This document shows positions 41,852 to 52,920 of a DNA stretch of 64,000 nt, piece after piece. Every line of letters begins with the position of its first letter. Positions within the stretch are counted from its first letter, which is position 1. Under the pieces are notes generated by a model. It saw nothing but the letters and a program-made list of their open reading frames with translations. It ran no database searches and was not told the origin of the DNA. The translations under genes were made by a program, and so were the position numbers. This stretch comes from Isochrysis galbana. Taxonomy: Eukaryota > Haptophyta > Isochrysidales > Isochrysidaceae. The stretch covers positions 7,214,977-7,278,976 of the forward strand of contig CM030934.1 in assembly GCA_018136815.1 (NCBI GenBank). The letters are read 5' to 3'.

Positions 41852-44544
41852 CTCGAGGAGGAGTGGTGGAATCGTCTTCCTTCTCGTCGTGCAGACTCAT
41901 CAAATCCTTCATGGGCGGAGTCGTTCTCCAAAGAGGACGGCCGGACGTCAAGAGCGGGTGCCGAGAACGGCCTTGCCGGCAATACCGGCGACGCCCGAAC
42001 CATCTGCTCGAGTGGTGTGGATGAGCCCTTTGGCGATGCCATCGCCTCGACGCCAAAAGCACGAGGCTCCTTCGCAAGCCGATTTTCTGAAAGAGGAGTG
42101 GCGCGCGATGCGGAAGGCGAACGCCCGTCATCCCCTTTGCGGCGGCTTCTTGTTGGCTTGGGTGGCTATGTTGTACCGCCGATTGCGCTTATAGCGTTCG
42201 TTCTATGCATGCGCGCAGCCTTCCTGCTCCCCATAGGCGTGCCTGTGCAGGTGAAATAGTGATGTCCACATACAAACCCGGCGATAAGTGGTCCATGAGT
42301 CGCACTTGCCCTCTCCACTGCGCCGGTCCCGATCTCAGTGTCCTACCCTCCCCCCCCCCCCCCCCGGCGCTGGCTTTCTCCCATGTGCCGCAGGAGCTGG
42401 TCCCCGACGCCACACCTTCCAACATCTTCCTCCATCGCCTCGATGCCGCTTTCCCACACCTTCCAAATTTAATCGAGGTTTACGTTCAGCATGATGCCAT
42501 CCCTGGCGGCGAGGAGACCGTCGGCGCTGCTGTGTGGGTTGCAGGGACCGCTGCCGGGCGTGAGGCCGAAAGGCGTGCGGCTGAAGACGCCGCTGCCGAG
42601 GGCGCGATCGCGCCGCTCACGCCGATACTTTCCAGGCAGGTAAGTTCGAGGCAACCGCTCGCCTTCAGGCAACGGGTTTGGCCCATCCCAACACATCAGC
42701 CCCAGCGTTGTGGTCATCGCCGATAGAAAGTAGCGGCGCGGACCAAATGTAGACCTCACCCAAAATTAGCGTGTTGCAAAAAAATATATTGTTGTCCCAC
42801 GTCTTCCGCACAGATGCGTACCATTCGCGCCGCTCTGATCGGTTCTTCGTTCGTGTCTGGCCCCGATAAGGTTGCTCCCCTTTGGACTGAACGTCTTACC
42901 GAGGCGTGGCGTCAAGCGGGGAAGGACCCAATGTGCTCGGAGTATGACGATGGATTCGTGGACGCCTTTCTCCATTCGCCAGAAGGCGCGTCGCGCGCGC
43001 GCTCAGCGTCTTTCAGGATCAGATCTGTCGAGATTCGGTGCGTTGGCGTCTCATCGCCACGCGCAGTCATCCCTACCCTTCATTGTCCTTGGCCTCAGGA
43101 ACCATCCTTGCCGCGATGGGCGGCATCGTCCTCTCCCCCGAAGGCAAGCTGATTGCTACGCGGATACTTGCAATGGCAGAAGGATATGCTGCGGTCGAGA
43201 TGCTTTCGACACGTGGCACACTGCGCGCATCGCCTATCAGACCCGCTTGCTTCGCGTACTCGGAGACCGACATCTATTGGGAGCAGGACGCTATCATGCC
43301 CGAATTCACACTCCAGGTACAGCCCTCGATTGAGCGCATAAGCAATCCATCCTCCAATTCTGGCGATGCCACCCCTCCTCAGCCTCAGTTTGATGATTAT
43401 CCTTCTTGCCTGGATGTCACCTCAGTCGCTTGCATGCGTCATCGCCGCAGTGTGTGCTACTGTCCTCATCCTTTCGTGCCGGCCGGCCTTCGCCCTTGCC
43501 ATGTCCGCATGCGCGCTCTCGTCCGTTGTCCACCTCGTTGGCTGGATGTATTTGCTAAGTGTCCCGCTCTCTTCGCTTTCTGTGGTTCCGCTACTGCTCG
43601 CCGTGGGGCTTTGCATCGACTATTGTATGCATGTGGCTCACGAGTTTTGGGAGAGCGCAGGCTCGCCCATTGACCGCGCAGTCGCTGCACTCACTGCACG
43701 TGGCGTCGCCGTCGCAAATGGAGGTATTTCGACCGGCATCTCCGTGATGTTGCTCTCCTTCTCGGGCACTGCCATCATGACGACGTACTTCAAGATGCTA
43801 GGCGGTGTCGTCATCGTTGGTCTATGGCATGCCCTTGTGCTGCTGCCCGTCGCGTTGGTTGCGCTTGGAGCCGCCGAGGCACCAACTCCTACTACTGGCG
43901 CTCGCGACTTGGTGTGCAAGGTAACCAATGGGAAACTCATTGCCAATGGCCAGCAGCGTAATGGGACGACTACCCTTGACGATAGTCGGGCGCCTTCCTA
44001 TTCGACGACAGGCAATGAGGGACATCCACCAGCGCCGCAGCTGCTCGCCACTCCGACACCACCATCGCAAGTTTCGCTCTCCCGGCTGCCTAGCCATGCC
44101 TCGGAGTCCATCTCGCCAAGACAAGCTACCCTAACACCAAGGAGCTCTGCACTTGGTATTCATCCGGCAATGGCCCGGACAAGATCGTCTCTCGCCAATC
44201 GGACGCCTCCGTCTTCGTCACGCCGGAGCTCAGCCGGTGATTGTGCCTCGCCTATCAGCCGACCTCTAGGGTCGATCGCCCATTTCAGTGGTGTTAGCGG
44301 CTTCAGCCCTGCGGAAATCAGCCCTCAAATGAGCATGCGCCGCGTATCAACTGCTAGCTGCTCCACCGATGACGGCGCTGTACAAATGAAGGTGGCGAAT
44401 GTGCGCGAGCAAATGGATCGGATGGCTGCACAGCTGGAGGCCGCCCAAGTGAAGCTAGTTGAGCAAACGCGGCCACCTTCGTCGACGGAGGTTGATACTC
44501 CGGCTGTCGTGGAGGGGCGTGAAGATGGCGAGCTAGGCGTGTGA
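41852..44544 (+). CDS. Patched-like RND transporter, C-terminal half
   Basis: Exon-like frames at 41852-42250, 42394-42639, from 42814, about 43092-43316, and about 43345-44544. Exon A ends in a membrane segment, YVVPPIALIAFVLCMRAAFL, and joins exon B in phase 0 (ELVPDATPSNIFLHRL), typical of the first helix and loop of an RND repeat. Later come ACFAYSETDIYWEQDAIMPE, and five membrane segments with GLCIDYCMHVAHEFWESAG and a GGISTGISVMLLSFSGTAIM block. This is the GLxxDYxxH...G hallmark of Patched/Dispatched/NPC1-type proteins. The tail is Ser-rich and ends in a coiled coil. Joins C-D and D-E do not fit in phase with simple GT-AG boundaries, so this part is unsettled. No ATG lies before the first helix and the N-terminal half is missing. 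Such proteins move sterols or lipids using a cation gradient. Confidence 0.7.
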
Positions 44545-45084
44545 TTATGATGTCGTCTTGCAACTGTCTGAAGAGCTCCGAGAACGGGCTGCCCAGTGCC
44601 TCGAGAGGTGCTGTATGCCCACATAGGATACGTTGCCGCTCACAAGGCGTGTAGTAGGAATGTCCCACACACTCCGCGCCCAGTGCTCATTGTCTTTTTT
44701 CTTGCTGTGCTCCACTAGCGGTATGGATGATCGACGAGGAGCTGAGATGCAATCCCTCGGGCCCTCCGCAATCCACGCGAGTGGCACCCCTAGAATAAGA
44801 CGAGGGACCAACTCAATTCACAAATGCATTCACACTGATTGCCTAGCTTTTGTCTTCGTGGCCGTCTAGATCCGAGCTCGCTTTGGTGCATGTGCGGGGG
44901 TACGTAGAGCAAGGGCTTTGTGGGTTTTCGTTCAGGGGGCGAGGGGCGAGCCTTGCTGCTTATGGCAAGCACACAAATGAACCAACCGCGAATGTAGGTG
45001 CAAGTTGCCGCGTACGCCCGAAACACTATCTCCTTTAGCCTTCTTTAGCCTTCTTACAGGGTATGATATAAAATATAAAATATA
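44545..45084. other. unassigned intergenic sequence
   Basis: 3' flank of the Patched-like gene. It has a tandem TTAGCCTTCTTTAGCCTTC and a repeated ATAAAATATAAAATATAAAA just before the LINE end. No gene recognised. Confidence 0.4.
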
Positions 45085-45300
45085 AAACTTCTTGATATTC
45101 TCACCACGCGCGCGGCCCTGGGCCGGTATCTCGCAGCCACGCCCGCTTCCTTTATCACTACCTCCTCCTGCCTTGCGGCTCGTCCCCTCGTGCTCTACTT
45201 AGGGGCTTGGGGTCTCGGGGTTGGGGCATCCAGTCGCGGGCGGCGTGTACCAGTCCCCGATGGTCTAGTTCTCACGCCTTCCTCCTGCGCCATCAACCAT
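45085..45300 (-). mobile_element. LINE-1-type 3' end, 5'-truncated
   Basis: Minus-sense. It matches 34565-34765 block by block: CAGCCACGCCCGCT, CTGCCTTGCGGC, CGTGCTCTACTTAGGGGCT, CCCCGATGG and CCTTCCTCCTG. The coding-strand end is GCGGTGAGAATATC-type, followed by AAGAAGTTTTATATTTTATA. Confidence 0.7.
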
Positions 45301-45696
45301 CGAGAGACCGGTTGCTCCGCCGGGCACTCATAGATCAGTGCGTACACGCACGGCTGTCCACGGCAGAAAACCCAAACTCAAATTCACTAGAACTTATATA
45401 AATTATTAATGTTATATCCTAGCATCCTAGCCAACTCCACTAGCTAATCGGACACAACTTTTTTCAGTCCCGGAATCCCGCCATGCCTGACGAGCCAGGT
45501 GTCCGAGTGGTACCGGGGGGAGAGGGCACTGCGCCCCTCGATATGGCATAGCATGGGTGTTTCATCCATTTGCTTTGTCTATTAGTTAATGTATGGGTTA
45601 GCCCAGAGGACGGCGTCTACCGCGCCTTTTGCATCCGAGAGTGAAACCACTTAGGAGCGGCCAAGGTTTGCCGCCAATATTTAGGCATCCCATATA
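45301..45696. repeat. dispersed repeat fragment and unassigned sequence
   Basis: 45405-45490 shares CTAGCTAAT(C/T)GGACA and CAGTCCCGGAATC(C/G)CGCC with 53230-53285. No gene recognised. Confidence 0.5.
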
Positions 45697-47765
45697 TTAT
45701 GAAGTTTGCCACGGACGTTCGCCTTTTATGATTTCAGCTACTGAGTCTACTCTAGGGATTATCCTGGCGCACGCGTCGCGGATCGCAATCGCGACTCCGC
45801 TTGCCGGGTCCACGAGCTCTCCCGGCGAGGCAAACCAATGCCAGCCTAGGAGGTTCGCCGTTCTATAAGAACGGTGATGCGAGCCGTCTTCGTAAGCGTG
45901 TAGCTCTTGGGGGAGGAGTATGTCTACGCCCGCCTTACGCGCTTGAGACAGCACCGCGGCTAATCTGCCGCCTTTGGTGCCGTTGATGTTATAGGTCGCG
46001 ACCCGGACCGGCCCTTCACCTGGGTATCCGACGGTGGAATCGAACGTGAGTCTATGGTGAGGAGGGCGGGCCGCATCGCGGTCCGTCGCGATCAGCTTTG
46101 CAAGTAGGGCCGCTGCGCACTCTGGGTGGAGGAAGAGGCATGTCGGGCCGTTTAGACAGACTCCCGCGATCTTCTTATGGGGGTGGAGATGGCAGCGGAT
46201 CGTACACTTGTTGTCGATCCATGCGCCAGGAATTTCGTGCGAAAGGTTGCAGCGCACCCCGCGCTTGTTGCGCAGGCAAAGGCCTTGCGAGAAGCGGGCG
46301 CACGGTTTGGGAGGGGCTTTGCCAAGTGCCTCGTGTGCCGATTTCGGGCGGGGAGTAATCTTGCGCGACTCGTTGCGCTCCCTGCGTTCAGCTGCTTCGG
46401 CGTCGCATTCGCAAATGCGGTGTATCGGCGAGAGGCCAAGGGCTACCTCCGGGCGCCAACCCTTGCACCCTTTGGTGCTTCCGTGGATCATGAGCTTGTG
46501 GGGAGATTGGATGTTCGGGGGCATGGCGATCGGTTTGCATGCTCGGACGGCGTAGTTCACTGGCACCGTTTTGTTGTCTATGTTGAGCACGATTTTACGT
46601 GGAAAGTTGCCCGACAAGAAGGTTCCTTGCGCCGCGGAGACGTATAGGTGCCAGCGGGTTGAGTGGGCTACCTTCGACACAAAGGTGCCCGACTCACCTT
46701 CGAGTTTCATGCGCTCCCGGTTTCCCTTCAGGAAGGTGAGGCCTTGCGACTCGACCGCTTTGACGAGCGCGCTCAAGGTGATTTTTGAGGCTTGCGCGAG
46801 GCCTTCCGCCTCGACTACGATGTGGGCTGCGACATCTTGAAGCGCCTCGTAGAGGGCCTTGCGTGAGGAGGTGCCCTTTTTATTGATCTTCTCGTCGATG
46901 GATTCAATGCGGATGCGCACGGGGAGATCTTGGGCTAGGACGCGGATGGTGGTGTGGTCCCCGTATTTGGCCTGGAATTGTTGAGCGCAATCTTCGTTGA
47001 CCGCTATGTGCCACGGGCCCCTCGCTGCTCGCTGAGCGGGCCCAGAAGTCTGGCTCGGGGTCTACGCCCTCGAGTTCGAGGAGTAGCTCGACGATGGCAG
47101 CATACGCCGTCGTGTCTTGGAGGATGATGTCTCCGGTTTGATGGAACGAGAGTTCGAAGGTGGCGTCAGAGTCTGTGATGTCGTTTTCATTGTCTGAATC
47201 TTGGTCCTGTGAGGCGTGGGCGGGGATGATCGTGGTCAGTGTTGTGTGCGTGGGGGCATAGGGTGGGGGCGCGTTGTTGTTGTTGTCCCCAGGGGGGGCG
47301 TGAGCGTGTGTTTTGTGCGTGTGGTGGAGTGTGTCTGAGGGGGTGCCTTTGAAGCGTATGTTGCTTGCAGCAATGGGGTGTGTGTTGTTGTGCCCATAAG
47401 GGCCACCCGGCCGTGGGCCGCGCTGCCGGAGCAGCGCGGCCCTTGGCAGGGCGAGAGGGGCCTCTGCCATAAGGCATGCCCAGTGGAGGAGTGGCTGCTG
47501 AGGCCTGGCCTTGTTGGGGAGCTGCCAGCAGCCTGCTGCTCCCCATGAGGGAGGCCAGCATGGCTGCCAAGGGTGGTGTGGCCGCCACGGGCCGTGCGGC
47601 GCGACCGGAGTCGCACACACCTGCTCGGCCTCTGCCTGCGGGCGGACGCGGCCGCTTCATCAGCGGCTGCTCCATGTGCATTGGGGGGGCGCCCTCGGTG
47701 GGTGGCCCGGTGGAGAGGGGAGCCGCGCCGGCGCGCTCCATCGCGACCAAGTATAAACTTAGTTG
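45697..47765 (-). mobile_element. LINE-1-type retrotransposon, 5' part
   Basis: Minus-sense. The 5' end at 47765 is CAACTAAGTTTATACTTGG, a hairpin, then GTCGCGATGGAGCGC. A frame from the ATG at 47741 encodes a Pro/Ala/Arg-rich N-terminus. Coding continues in two other frames: an acidic stretch (QDQDSDNENDITDSDATFEL), then VNEDCAQQFQAKYGDHTTIR and on. At least two frame changes are implied. From about residue 200 of the last frame come CCCH zinc fingers (CARFSQGLCLRNKRGVRC...H and CTIRCHLH...C...C...H). These are followed by an APE-type endonuclease start, VRVATYNINGTKGGRLAAVL and LLPQELHAYEDG. The copy stops at 45697 before the catalytic end and reverse transcriptase. A 3'-truncated LINE is unusual and suggests later deletion. 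Confidence 0.8.
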
Positions 47766-47782
47766 CCTATATTATAATAATG

Positions 47783-47960
47783 ATAAAAAAATCTGAAGAT
47801 TCAGGCTACTACCGCTACTAGCTATAAAGGACCACGCACTCACGGTACCGACTCATGCCATCGCCTATACCCCAGAACACTCACTCCCTTTACACTACCC
47901 CCTTCATTCCTTTGTCTTTGGTATCGGGGGGGGGGGGGCCGCGTGCACTACGACGGGCCA
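47783..47960 (-). mobile_element. family D 3' end
   Basis: Coding-strand end GAATCTTCAGATTTTTTT, as in the element at 23722-24121, with the shared GGTATCGGGG/CATTCCTTTGTCTTTG block. It sits immediately 5' of the LINE head, separated by about 18 bp of ATAATAATG-type sequence. Confidence 0.6.
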
Positions 47961-48239
47961 AGCGCAAGGGGTGGGCTGGGGCAGACCTGTTGTTGGGTGT
48001 TCCTGTGGAAGACAAGCGTAAACGCCCTTTGAAACCATCTTATCGTGTCCTCGGGGGGTCTCGGCCCCCGCCCTGCGGCCCTTCTTCGTCTGCTGCCGCT
48101 CTTTCGCGGTGTCTGTCCGCCGCGCGGGGTGTCAACCCGCTAGTATATCGCAAACGGGCGGTTATCTTACCTATTTGCGGGCCAGATCACGTCGATTTTT
48201 TTGTCGTTCATTTTCCGTCGTTCTCTTCGCTCTCCTGCG

Positions 48240-48646
48240 GGCGTGTGTCGCATGCGCGCGCCATGGCCCCCTTCTGGGGGGCCCCTCGGGGCCCCCCAGA
48301 GGGCCAGCTGGGGCAGCTCAGGGGGCAGTGGAGGCTGGGGCAGTGCCCCTGGCCTCTCCTGCCTCTCCCTCGCTCGCCTCGCTGGCCCTGGGTGCCCTCC
48401 TGGCGGCCCTGTTGGTCTGTGGCTCAGTGGTGGGGGGGTGGGTCAGTACGATCAGGGGCCGGTTCAGGCGAATGCGTGCGGCTCGCGGCGCGCGCTCGGC
48501 GAGAGTCTGGGCAGATTTGATGTCAGCTCAGCCCCTGCCAGCAGGCAGGGGCTGAGGTTGGTTGTGCAGGCCCACCCAGGGGGTGTCTGCGATGGAGAGA
48601 GGGGGGCGCGAGGCCCCCATTGGCCTCCTACTTATAAAAGTAGTTG
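48240..48646 (-). mobile_element. family B short retroelement
   Basis: The 5' end on the minus strand is CAACTACTTTTATAAGTAG, with a perfect stem CTACTT/AAGTAG and a TTAT loop, then GAGGCCAATGG. The core matches 16220-16650. The T-rich and GTCG-rich stretch at 48190-48230 is shared with about 16190-16245, so the element may begin further left. Confidence 0.7.
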
Positions 48647-48669
48647 ATTATAATAATGATATAAAACGA

Positions 48670-48790
48670 CTGAGTATTAGTGCCGCTAATGCCACTAGCC
48701 ATGCACCAACACGACAAGCCACGACACACATGACCGCATTATAAACCTAGGCACACAAATTTATGCACCTGATTATAACTCCCCCGGGGC
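48670..48790. repeat. family C dispersed repeat
   Basis: Shares CCAACACGACAAGCCACGAC, TATGCACCTGATTATAACTC and adjacent sequence with 19653-19815. Confidence 0.65.
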
Positions 48791-49199
48791 GAATGGGGGA
48801 AGTCGATGGGACGGGAGCTGCCATATGGAAGGAGCCAAAACCATCTAGCATCTAGCTTGCAAACCATGCACGTACCCATTAATGACTAACAACACGCAGT
48901 CGGACGATTGGCACCCGAAACACACGCAAGCAGCTACATCCATACCCCGAGGGTATGCAGATAAAGAGGGTAAGCTCCAACAGCAACAAGGCGGATCCAA
49001 GATGGCTAAGGCGCGTTGAACAATACGTGCAGCACTAGCAATTCTGGTGGCATGCACTGATGACCAACGGGTCCGAGGCCTAAGTGAGCTCCTGGCCTGT
49101 GAGCACTCTACTATACGCAATATGCCGGAGGGAAAGTGATGTGATAAAACGCAGCCCAACACACATAAATTATCCATTAACTCCGCATTTGAACACCAA
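48791..49199. other. unassigned intergenic sequence
   Basis: 3' flank of the QCR6 gene. No coding sequence recognised. Confidence 0.4.
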
Positions 49200-49748
49200 T
49201 CACTTCAGTTTCGAGAAGATCGACTTGGCAACGCAGGAGTCCACGCAGCCAACCCAATCAGAATATTGTCCCTCGCAATTGCCGGAACCCTGAGACGTAT
49301 TCGCGGGATCAAAGAGGTATACCGCCAAAGTCGTGCACGTGGTTGGGCTGCAGTGGCCAGTCGTGACAAGCAAGGATAGAACGAGGCACAAAGACTATGC
49401 TGTTATGTGTGTGTGGGAGGGGGGAGTGGGGACATGGAAACAGGGCTGGCCGCACGCCTTCGCTTCGATGCGGGCCTGGCACGCCTCGTACTGCACGAGG
49501 AGCTTTGCGCACTCGACAGTGGCCTGCAATCAGCAGAGAAGTGAAGTCGGGTGGGGAGAGGGAGGTCGGGGAAGGCGGGGGAGGGACAAGGAGGAAGAGA
49601 GGCGGGAGAAGGGGGAGAGGGGAGGAGGATGGGGGAAGGGGGGCGGGGGGGCGGATAAGGTGTGCGGGGGCGTGCCATGCACGACGATTACCTGGCACTT
49701 GGCCTCGAGTTCGATCTTGGGGTCGACGAGTTCCTCCTCGTCGCTCAT
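49200..49748 (-). CDS. QCR6: complex III hinge protein (QCR6/UQCRH)
   Basis: Three short exons, joined in phase 0: 49748-49692, 49523-49434, 49289-49200; 78 residues. Exon 1 is MSDEEELVDPKIELEAKCQ, exon 2 ATVECAKLLVQYEACQARIE followed by AKACGQPCFH, exon 3 GSGNCEGQYSDWVGCVDSC followed by VAKSIFSKLK. The paired Cys spacing and the ending C-V-D-x-C-V-A-x-x-x-F-x-x-L-K are diagnostic of the mitochondrial intermembrane-space hinge subunit, which has a disulfide-linked helical hairpin and an acidic N-terminus that aids cytochrome c1-cytochrome c contact. There is no presequence, consistent with import through the oxidative Mia40 route. The exon 2 donor (GTCCCC) is weak, but the protein joins well. 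The gene is divergent from the EF-hand gene. Confidence 0.9.
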
Positions 49749-49909
49749 GGGGGGCGGCGCCGCGCGGCTCGTTGCGCGCCGCGAGTGGATCCAAGGACGC
49801 GTCTACAAAACAACTCTCGCAGCTCGCATTTCGGCTCGAGCGCCCCCCCCCCCCCCCCCGCGCGCGCGCGCGCTCTCTCCCTCTCCCTCTTCCCCCCCCT
49901 TCTCTCTCT

Positions 49910-49962
<53 letters not shown>

Positions 49963-50235
49963 CCCCCCCCCCCCCTCTCCCTCTCTCTCTCTCTCTCCCT
50001 CTCCCCCTCTCTCTCTCTTATTCTCTCTCTCTCTCTCTCTTGCAGTCATCGCGCTCGCCCACACCTCTACCTCGCTTTATAAACTCCACAACTCTCCGTC
50101 TATTCTCTCACTCCTTGAGGCTGCTGATCTCTTCTCCGTTCCCTTTCGTTCACGTAGGAGTAGTGATACTCCTACAACATCCTCATATAGGCAACAGAGA
50201 ACATATTGAATACCCGCGCGGCGCCTCGGCCGCGC
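49749..50235 (+). repeat. pyrimidine-rich low-complexity tract
   Basis: C homopolymers, (CG)n and CT runs between about 49842 and 50040, in the divergent region between QCR6 (-) and the EF-hand gene (+). Confidence 0.85.
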
Positions 50236-50840
50236 TCTCTCCCCTCTCTCTCTCCCCTCTCCTCTCCTTCTCTCCCCTCTCTCTCTCCCCTCTCCTCTCC
50301 TTCTCTCCCCTCTCTCTCTCCCCTCTCCTCTCCTTCTCTCCCCTCTCTCTCTCCCCTCTCCTCTCCTTCTCTCCCCTCTCTCTCTCCCCTCTCCTCTCCT
50401 TCTCTCCCCTCTCTCTCTCCCCTCTCCTCTCCTTCTCTCCCCTCTCTCTCTCCCCTCTCCTCTCCTTCTCTCCCCTCTCTCTCTCCCCTCTCCTCTCCTT
50501 CTCTCCCCTCTCTCTCTCCCCTCTCCTCTCCTTCTCTCCCCTCTCTCTCTCCCTCTCCTCTCCTTCTCTCCCCTCTCTCTCTCCCCTCTCCTCTCCTTCT
50601 CTCCCCTCTCTCTCTCCCCTCTCCTCTCCTTCTCTCCCCTCTCTCTCTCCCCTCTCCTCTCCTTCTCTCCCCTCTCTCTCTCCCCTCTCCTCTCCTTCTC
50701 TCCCCTCTCTCTCTCCCCTCTCCTCTCCTTCTCTCCCCTCTCTCTCTCCCCTCTCCTCTCCTTCTCTCCCCTCTCTCTCTCCCCTCTCCTCTCCTTCTCT
50801 CCCCTCTCTCTCTCCCCTCTCTCTCTCCCCTCTCCCCCCC
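50236..50840 (+). repeat. 33-bp pyrimidine minisatellite, about 18 copies
   Basis: A 33-bp all-pyrimidine unit made of CTCTCTCTCCCCTCTCCTCT plus CCTTCTCTCCC. The copies are nearly identical; one near 50549 lacks a single C. The period is 11 codons, so long Ser/Leu/Pro frames are open through it on both strands; these are not genes. High identity suggests recent expansion. Confidence 0.95.
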
Positions 50841-51073
50841 TCCACCGCCCCTCCCTCCACCGCTCTCTTCCCCAGCCAGCTAGCTACACACACACGAAGG
50901 CTCCCCAGGTCCGCCGCCGCCCGCCCGCGCCTCGCGCGCCCAGCACTCACTGAGCAAGCCGTCCGCCCCTCCCTCACAACCCCCCCACCCCACCCCACCC
51001 CAACCCCGGCAGCTAGCCTTCCCTCCCCCTCCCGCCCCCCCTTCTCTCTGCCTCTCCCAATCCCTCTCTCTTG

Positions 51074-51978
51074 ATGGGTGACCGCGACGCATTCGAGATC
51101 TTCGACCAGGACCAGGATGGCGTCGTCTCGGCCAAAGAACTTAAGACGATGATGCAGCGGCTCAACTTTCCGGTCGACGACCGCGAGGTCCGAGACATCA
51201 TCATTGAGGCCGGTTCGCTCAGCACGAACTCAATCACGCAGGTGCGCCCAGCGGTACAAGGGCACGGCCCCCTTAGCCCTCGAGCACCCGCTGCGGGCGA
51301 GCTGGACAACTCCTTGCGTTCTTTTCTACTCTGGTGGCCGACCCATTTGCCGCCGCTCGTCCGATCAGCCCGGGTGGGTCGGCGAGCCGGTCACGGCCAG
51401 ATGCCCAACTAACTCCTTGCACCGCTTTTTGCAGATGCAATTCTCAAAGTTGATGGCAGACGGCGAGAAGCTTGGGCGGAGCATGGACCTAGACGCGCAG
51501 CTTCGTCACGCCTTCAATATTTTCGACCAGGATGGCGATGGCAAGATCTCGCGAAAGGAGATGGTAAACGCCACCACCCCTTTGCTGTTCGCCTCTATTG
51601 CTTGGTATCCTTGAAAGTGTTGTAAAGAATTTTCCCACTCACCAGCTACGATGCTGCCGTCGGTCGACGGCAATTGATAGATACGCTGGTGCTTTAGGAT
51701 GTCTCTGTGTGTCGCCATATTGACAACCTTATCGCCATTAGCTCTTCGTTGTGCAATCCAACACGAGGTTGAACTCTACCGTCATGTGGGAAGTTCAATT
51801 GCCACCAGCTCCCTTTCGCCCCCAATCCAATGTGCAGGCTGCTGTGCTAGCTGGGTTTGGCCTACCGCTCAACGACCGTGAATTGGATCTTTTAATCGCA
51901 GAAGCTAACGTCGCGAGTGGTGGCGACAAAACCTCCGTTTCGTTTGATGTGTTCAAGAAAGTACTGCATGCAAGCTGA
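51074..51978 (+). CDS. calmodulin-like EF-hand protein
   Basis: Three exons, joined in phase 0: 51074-51241, 51435-51563, 51838-51978; 145 residues. The start ATG gives MGDRDAFEIFDQDQDGVVSA, without upstream in-frame ATG. EF-hand 1 has a good calcium loop (DQDQDGVVSAKE) and EF-hand 3 another (DQDGDGKISRKE). EF-hands 2 and 4 (around EAGSLSTNSITQ and EANVASGGDKTSVSFD) have lost canonical loop residues. The layout and size match calmodulin/troponin C-like sensors. The target is unknown. With two working loops it probably binds two calcium ions. The leader carries the 33-bp minisatellite. Confidence 0.88.
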
Positions 51979-52676
51979 TTGTCCAAAACGTTGATGCTCT
52001 TTGTCCGAGCTTGTCTTGCACTGCATGCCCAATCCACCTTTCAATGGTCTGATTCGCTCTGGCATATCGCTCTTCGTGCCGTTCTGCCGATGTTACCGAG
52101 GCCTCTTTCTTTCTCGGAGAGCTTTGTGAGCGCCCTGCTGCGACGGCAGTGCGCAGCTCCCAGTGCTCATGTCTTGGAGCACACAGTTGTCGGCATTTCA
52201 CAACATCATGTTGCTATCTTCAAGTGCATTGTGCACAGGAAGATGTGGACATTGTGTTCCGATTTTGATTGCGTGTGGTGTGTGTTCGGTGAACGTGGAC
52301 AGAAAGATTAGAGATCAGTCAGGGTATGCTGAAGTTCAAGGAGGGGCGGTCAGCATGTGTGTGGCGAAATGGAAATGGGGCAGTGCAGTGGCCTCGGGGG
52401 CGTTTTCAGAGCGCGCCCCCCGTGCATGGCCTTCGTGCCCCCGAAAGCCCAGCCGCAGATCGGGTCGGGGAGGCGAAGCGGAGCCTGCGGGATGCCATGT
52501 GTGAAAATCCGGCCCAAGCATATGTGCCTGAAATTTGTACATACTACAATGTACAATGTTACATACTGCACCCTATACCCTATTATATAGTACTACTTAT
52601 GTGTTGTATATCATATGTCTCTGCCTATCCCTATCCCTATCGACTATCGATAGCGATACTATCGCTAAAAAAAAAC
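51979..52676. other. unassigned intergenic sequence
   Basis: 3' flank of the EF-hand gene. Short palindromic strings (CGACTATCGATAGCGATACT near 52639) occur before the next repeat. No gene recognised. Confidence 0.4.
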
Positions 52677-52920
52677 TTGAAGGCGTCCGCTAAGCTACTA
52701 GAAGCAATCCACCTATCTGGTATCCGCCGACAACGCCCTAGCCCCTACCACATGCCACATGCCCCTTCCTTCCCGCTCCCCCCCCCCCCCCATGCCTTTT
52801 GCCTTTGTCATCGGTTTCGGATGGCGGATGGTCGGCCCATGTGCACTACTTTCTACTTTGTTTGGGCCCCGCGCTAGCTAGGCGCTGGCGCTGGGGGCCC
52901 GGGGAGGGGCGGGGCGGGCC
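52677..52920 (-). mobile_element. LINE-2-type 3' UTR fragment (family E)
   Basis: The plus strand opens AAAAAAAACTTGAAGGCGTCC then GCTAAGCTACTAG, the complement of the TTAGCGGACxCCTTCAAG plus T-run end. It is followed by a block with GGTCGGCCCATGTGCACTAC. Confidence 0.65.

Noticed and set aside
49662-51074. Long Ser/Leu/Pro-rich frames (up to 470 codons) across the CT and 33-bp repeats, and Glu/Arg-rich frames on the other strand
   Set aside because: They are open only because the repeat period is a multiple of three and lacks stop triplets. Composition is pure simple repeat and they overlap the QCR6 and EF-hand genes.
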